In this document: positions 61,414 through 64,000 of the stretch, piece after piece
Position numbering within the stretch: the stretch's first letter is position 1
Layout of the letters: every line of letters begins with the position of its first letter
Assembly (NCBI RefSeq): GCF_014201115.1
Contig: NZ_JACHDO010000001.1
Span: 2,294,001-2,358,000 of the forward strand
DNA length: 64,000 nucleotides
Reading direction: 5' to 3'
Source of the DNA: Nocardiopsis metallicus
Lineage (GTDB): Bacteria > Actinomycetota > Actinomycetes > Streptosporangiales > Streptosporangiaceae
Translations under genes and position numbers: made by a program
The notes under the pieces: generated by a model
The model's database searches: none
The model's input: only the letters and a program-made list of their open reading frames with translations
What the model was told of the DNA's origin: nothing

Positions 61414-61932
61414 TTGGACACCACGATCGAAAGGCCCGGAGGGACCACCTTCCGGGGTCGTCCCGTGACCCTGCTGGGAAGGGGGGTACGTGTGGGCGAA
61501 CAGGCGCCCGACTTCACCGCCGTGGGCCCCGACATGGAGGCTGTGGGGCTTTCCTGGGCCCCGGACACCGTGCGGGTGCTGTGTTCCGTGCCGTCGGTGG
61601 ACACCCCGGTCTGTGACCGGCAGACCCGTTTCCTCGGTACCGAGATAGCCGCTCTGCCCGGTGCTGAGCTGTTGACCCTCTCCGTGGATCTGCCCTTCGC
61701 CCAGCGGCGCTGGTGCGGGGCCTCCGGGCTGGAGGGGATCGTCGCCTCGGACCACCGGGACCTCTCCTTCGGCCTGGCCTACGGGGTGGCCGTCAAGGAA
61801 CTGCGGTTGCTCTCCCGAGCCCTGTTCGTGGTGGACGCCGGGGGCACGGTGCGGCACGCGCAGTACGTGGACGCGTCCGACGGACCCGCCGACCACGAGG
61901 CCGTGTTGAAGGCCGTACGCGACTGCCTGTAG
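61414..61932 (+). CDS. tpx: Thiol peroxidase (Tpx-type peroxiredoxin)
   Basis: A 172-residue atypical 2-Cys peroxiredoxin. FRGRPVTLLGRGVRVGEQAP is the Tpx N-terminus. The peroxidatic Cys is in PSVDTPVCDRQTRFL (near residue 64), and the resolving Cys in RRWCGASGL (near 98). It would reduce hydroperoxides with thioredoxin. I used the TTG at 61414, preceded by AAGAGGAG, since there is no better start; the position matches family length. It is the last gene of the sugar operon, 54 nt after the epimerase. Redox protection for producing a reactive product is an inference. Confidence 0.9.
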   Translation: MDTTIERPGGTTFRGRPVTLLGRGVRVGEQAPDFTAVGPDMEAVGLSWAPDTVRVLCSVPSVDTPVCDRQTRFLGTEIAALPGAELLTLSVDLPFAQRRWCGASGLEGIVASDHRDLSFGLAYGVAVKELRLLSRALFVVDAGGTVRHAQYVDASDGPADHEAVLKAVRDCL

Positions 61933-61943
61933 GCAGCGGATTC

Positions 61944-61980
61944 GGGTGCGGGCCCGCGGCAATGGCGCGGGCCCGCACCC
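61944..61980 (+). terminator. Hairpin terminator of the sugar operon
   Basis: A perfect 15-bp stem (61944-61958 with 61966-61980) with a 7-nt loop, 11 nt after the thiol peroxidase stop. Confidence 0.85.
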
Positions 61981-62040
61981 TGATGTCCGGACCCCGAAGC
62001 CACCGCACCCGGCGGCCGTCCGCCTCGGGCAGACCACGAA

Positions 62041-62069
62041 GGAGGGGGCGGTCCTGGACCGCCCCCTCC
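62041..62069 (-). terminator. Hairpin terminator of the SgcJ-like pair
   Basis: 14-bp arms (62041-62054 with 62056-62069) with almost no loop, 21 nt past the minus-strand SgcJ-like stop. Confidence 0.75.
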
Positions 62070-62090
62070 CATCCGTTCACGGCTCCTCGG

Positions 62091-62543
62091 TCAGGCCACA
62101 GGGCTGGACTGGTAGGAGAACAGCCGCCACTCACCGTCCCGGCGCACGGAGATCCACACCGTCCTCGACCGGTACTCCGCCGAAGGGGACTCCTGGCCCT
62201 CCCTGGCGAGCCCGCCCTCGGTGACGACGACCGCGGTCCCCTCGTCGAGGAAGCGCATGTCGATGGGACTCTCCACCAGGCGGGTGCCCTTGTAGGCGCC
62301 GGACAGCGCCTCAGTCATCGCCGCACGGATCTCCTCGCGGCTCGTGTACTGGTCGTCCCCCAGGAGCAGGCTGCCCTCGTCCACGAAGACGTCTGCCAGC
62401 GCGTCGGCGTCTCCTGCCTCCCATGACGCCCGGGCGCGGAGGACCGCGCTCAGGGCGGCACCCTCCTCACCGTTGGGGAAGGGTCCGTAACTTCCGGCCC
62501 ACTCCTTCGCCTGGGCGACGAGCGAGGCGGCGTCGTTAGCCAT
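62091..62543 (-). CDS. SgcJ/EcaC family NTF2-like protein (copy 2)
   Basis: A 150-residue SnoaL-like NTF2 protein homologous to the genes at 52640 and 62604. Shared elements are RASWEAGDADALADVFVDEGS, REEIRAAMTEALSGAYKGT and VWISVRRDGEWRLFSYQSSP. GAGAGGAG lies before the ATG. These copies may be catalytic (cyclase, hydratase or isomerase-like pockets) or chaperone-like. The fold is a known one; the reaction is not. It is 60 nt downstream of copy 3 and co-directional, so one operon. Confidence 0.85.
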   Translation of the reverse strand: MANDAASLVAQAKEWAGSYGPFPNGEEGAALSAVLRARASWEAGDADALADVFVDEGSLLLGDDQYTSREEIRAAMTEALSGAYKGTRLVESPIDMRFLDEGTAVVVTEGGLAREGQESPSAEYRSRTVWISVRRDGEWRLFSYQSSPVA

Positions 62544-62603
62544 CGGTGTTCTCCTCTCCCGGCCGCTCGGCCGGACTCTGCGGTGGTCTTGGTACGCGGC
62601 CTG

Positions 62604-63071
62604 CTACCAGCGGAGGGTCGCGCCTTCGCCGCGGGGGCTGTTCTGGTAGGCGGCGAGCTTCCACTGCCCATCCCTACGGACCAGGACCCAGGTCGAGCGG
62701 ACGGCCAACTCGGGATCGATCTCGGTCTTGCCCGGGGCGAGGATGCCGCCGTGAGTGCGCAGCAGAGCGACGTCGTCGGCGGCGAAGCGCACGTCCACGG
62801 GCTTTCCGGTTACTCCGGTCCCCTTGAACGGCCCCGCGTACGCGGCGGTCATGAACGCGCGGATCTCCTCGCGGTTCTTCTTGTAGACGTCACCGGGGAG
62901 GATCATGACGCCGTCCTCGACGAAGGTGTCGGCGACCTTGTCCCCGTCGTTCTCCGCCCAGGCGGCGACCAGCTTGAGGGGGACGCCCAGGACCTCCTTC
63001 TCACGGTCGGAGGTGAAGGGGCCGTAGTAGTCGTCCGTGCTCGCGGACTTGGTTGGTGCCTTGGTCGACAC
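62604..63071 (-). CDS. SgcJ/EcaC family NTF2-like protein (copy 3)
   Basis: A 155-residue protein of the same family: VPLKLVAAWAENDGDKVADTF, REEIRAFMTAAYAGPFKGTG and WVLVRRDGQWKLAAYQNSPR. GTG 63071 with GGAGG five bases upstream looks the best start; an ATG at 63083 would add four residues. It is divergent from the flavin hydroxylase gene, with a 277-nt promoter region in between. It is closest in pattern to copy 1 (PxxSDxExEVLxVPxxLxxAW), so a local duplication within the cluster is likely. Confidence 0.85.
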   Translation of the reverse strand: MSTKAPTKSASTDDYYGPFTSDREKEVLGVPLKLVAAWAENDGDKVADTFVEDGVMILPGDVYKKNREEIRAFMTAAYAGPFKGTGVTGKPVDVRFAADDVALLRTHGGILAPGKTEIDPELAVRSTWVLVRRDGQWKLAAYQNSPRGEGATLRW

Positions 63072-63348
63072 GGGTACCTCCATGATCGTTTCGCTCTCGA
63101 TCCGGATACGGCCCGCCCCCGTCCCGGGGACCGGACCTTTTCCGTTCCCCCATTTTCTCCGCGAAACGGAAACCGAACGTCTCCTGGATTGTGCTGCTGC
63201 CACGCGTGGAAATGGGCCGTCTGACAGCCGCAATGGAGAAGTCGTTTCGCGCGGGAAAAGGTGCGATTCTCCGAAGAGCCCCGGTCCTTCCGTGTGAACG
63301 CAAACCGTGCGGAAGGCGGCCGGACCCCAAAGCTGGAAGGAGCGACCG

Positions 63349-64000
63349 GTGCAGAACACCCCGGACCGAGAAGAGCTCGTCAAGCGCGCGCGGGCCGTGC
63401 AGCCCCTCGTGCGCAGGCACGCGCCCTGGCAGGAGGAGAACAGGAGGCTGCACGACGAGGTGGTCGAGGCCCTCGACGAGACGGGCGTCTTCCGTATGCG
63501 CGTACCGGCCAGGTACGGCGGCTACGAGTCGGACGCCCTGACCATGGCGGAGGTCGCTGCCGCGCTGGCGCACGCGGACGGCGCCACCGCCTGGACCGCG
63601 TCCGTCTCGTGGATCCCCACCTGGATGGTCGGCATGTTCCCCGACCACGTACAGGAGGAGGTCTTCTCCACTCACGGCGGACGCGTCTGCGGAACCCTCA
63701 GCCCCAGCGCCATGGCGGAGCCCACCGAGGGCGGCTTCACCGTGAACGGCCGCTGGGGATTCATCAGCGGGGCCCCGAACAGCCACTGGCAGGAGGTCAT
63801 CGCGCTGGCCCCGACACCGGACGGCGCGGACCGCTACCCCGTGGTGGCCCTCGTGCCCATGTCGGACCTGCGGATCATGGACGACTGGCACGCGGTGGGG
63901 CTCCGGGGCTCCGGGAGCGTGAGCACCGTGGCCGAGAACGTCTTCGTTCCCGCCGAGAGGGTGCTCCCCCTCATGTCCGTGTTGAAGGGCGAGTCCGCCT
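63349..64000 (+). CDS. Acyl-CoA-dehydrogenase-like flavin hydroxylase, partial (runs off window)
   Basis: The first 217 residues of a gene that continues past the window. The GTG start has GGAAGGAG six bases upstream. RMRVPARYGGYESDALTMAE and GFTVNGRWGFISGAPNSHWQ, with LRGSGSVSTVAENVFVPAER further on, match the acyl-CoA dehydrogenase-fold group D monooxygenases (two-component flavin hydroxylases such as HsaA/C2-type). These take reduced flavin from a partner reductase to hydroxylate phenols or carrier-bound substrates. The C-terminus and so the exact subgroup are unseen. It probably belongs to the biosynthetic cluster. Confidence 0.8.
   Translation, partial: MQNTPDREELVKRARAVQPLVRRHAPWQEENRRLHDEVVEALDETGVFRMRVPARYGGYESDALTMAEVAAALAHADGATAWTASVSWIPTWMVGMFPDHVQEEVFSTHGGRVCGTLSPSAMAEPTEGGFTVNGRWGFISGAPNSHWQEVIALAPTPDGADRYPVVALVPMSDLRIMDDWHAVGLRGSGSVSTVAENVFVPAERVLPLMSVLKGESA

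Noticed and set aside
61981..62040. A small gene between the two terminators near 62 kb
   Set aside because: The stretch is only 60 nt between two hairpins and shows no ribosome site or coding pattern.

Overview
The window is very G+C-rich DNA with strong G/C bias at codon third positions. It carries actinomycete markers: the RNA polymerase-binding protein RbpA with a SigR-type promoter, a conservon (cvnABCD), the DUF3090/SCO1664/MSMEG_4193-type trio, a CebR operator and a SigL-like sigma/anti-sigma pair. A filamentous actinobacterium is almost certain. A Nocardiopsis-like genus is plausible but cannot be shown from the sequence alone. No rRNA, tRNA, CRISPR array, intact insertion sequence or prophage was seen.

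Layout. 0-5 kb: a perfect 60-bp palindrome, a GH15 trehalase/glucoamylase-like enzyme, an ABC-F ATPase and a lipoprotein. 5.2-8.5 kb: three tandem genes for related secreted/one-TM proteins, the first frameshifted. 8.8-10.2 kb: an NCS2 nucleobase permease. 10.2-14.9 kb: YceI, an ECF sigma factor and a zinc anti-sigma factor behind a SigL-like promoter, then CopC, PCuAC and a Tat-exported DyP peroxidase (extracytoplasmic copper/heme module). 15-18.5 kb: a GH13 alpha-glucosidase, a decayed MerR-like regulator, a small ORF and a second lipoprotein related to the first. 18.7-29.1 kb: one long minus-strand conservon operon, cvnA-B-C-D followed by six cytochromes P450 arranged as three CYP157-like/CYP154-like pairs. 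29.7-46.6 kb: mostly housekeeping (rbpA, HAD phosphatase, DUF3090 cluster, uppP, aldo/keto reductase, flavoenzyme fusion with divergent MarR, a catalytically degenerate RecD2-like protein, pirin, peptidoglycan amidase, CebR-controlled beta-glucosidase, an unknown coiled-coil membrane protein).

From about 46.6 kb to the right edge lies what looks like the flank of a specialised-metabolite locus, with a TnpB transposon remnant at its border. A minus-strand operon encodes a FAD monooxygenase, UnbV- and UnbU-like proteins (two of the five families of the enediyne warhead cassette) and two further membrane proteins. The divergent operon encodes a SgcJ-like NTF2 protein, a methyltransferase, a glycosyltransferase, a DegT aminotransferase, a long RmlA nucleotidyltransferase, an E1-type Fe-S sugar 3-dehydrase, a UDP-glucose dehydrogenase, an ArnA/UXS-like decarboxylase/epimerase and a thiol peroxidase. 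Two more SgcJ-like genes and an acyl-CoA-dehydrogenase-like flavin hydroxylase, cut by the window end, follow. Together these suggest an amino-deoxypentose attached to an enediyne-type or other polyketide product. The core synthase is not in the window and would have to lie beyond base 64000.
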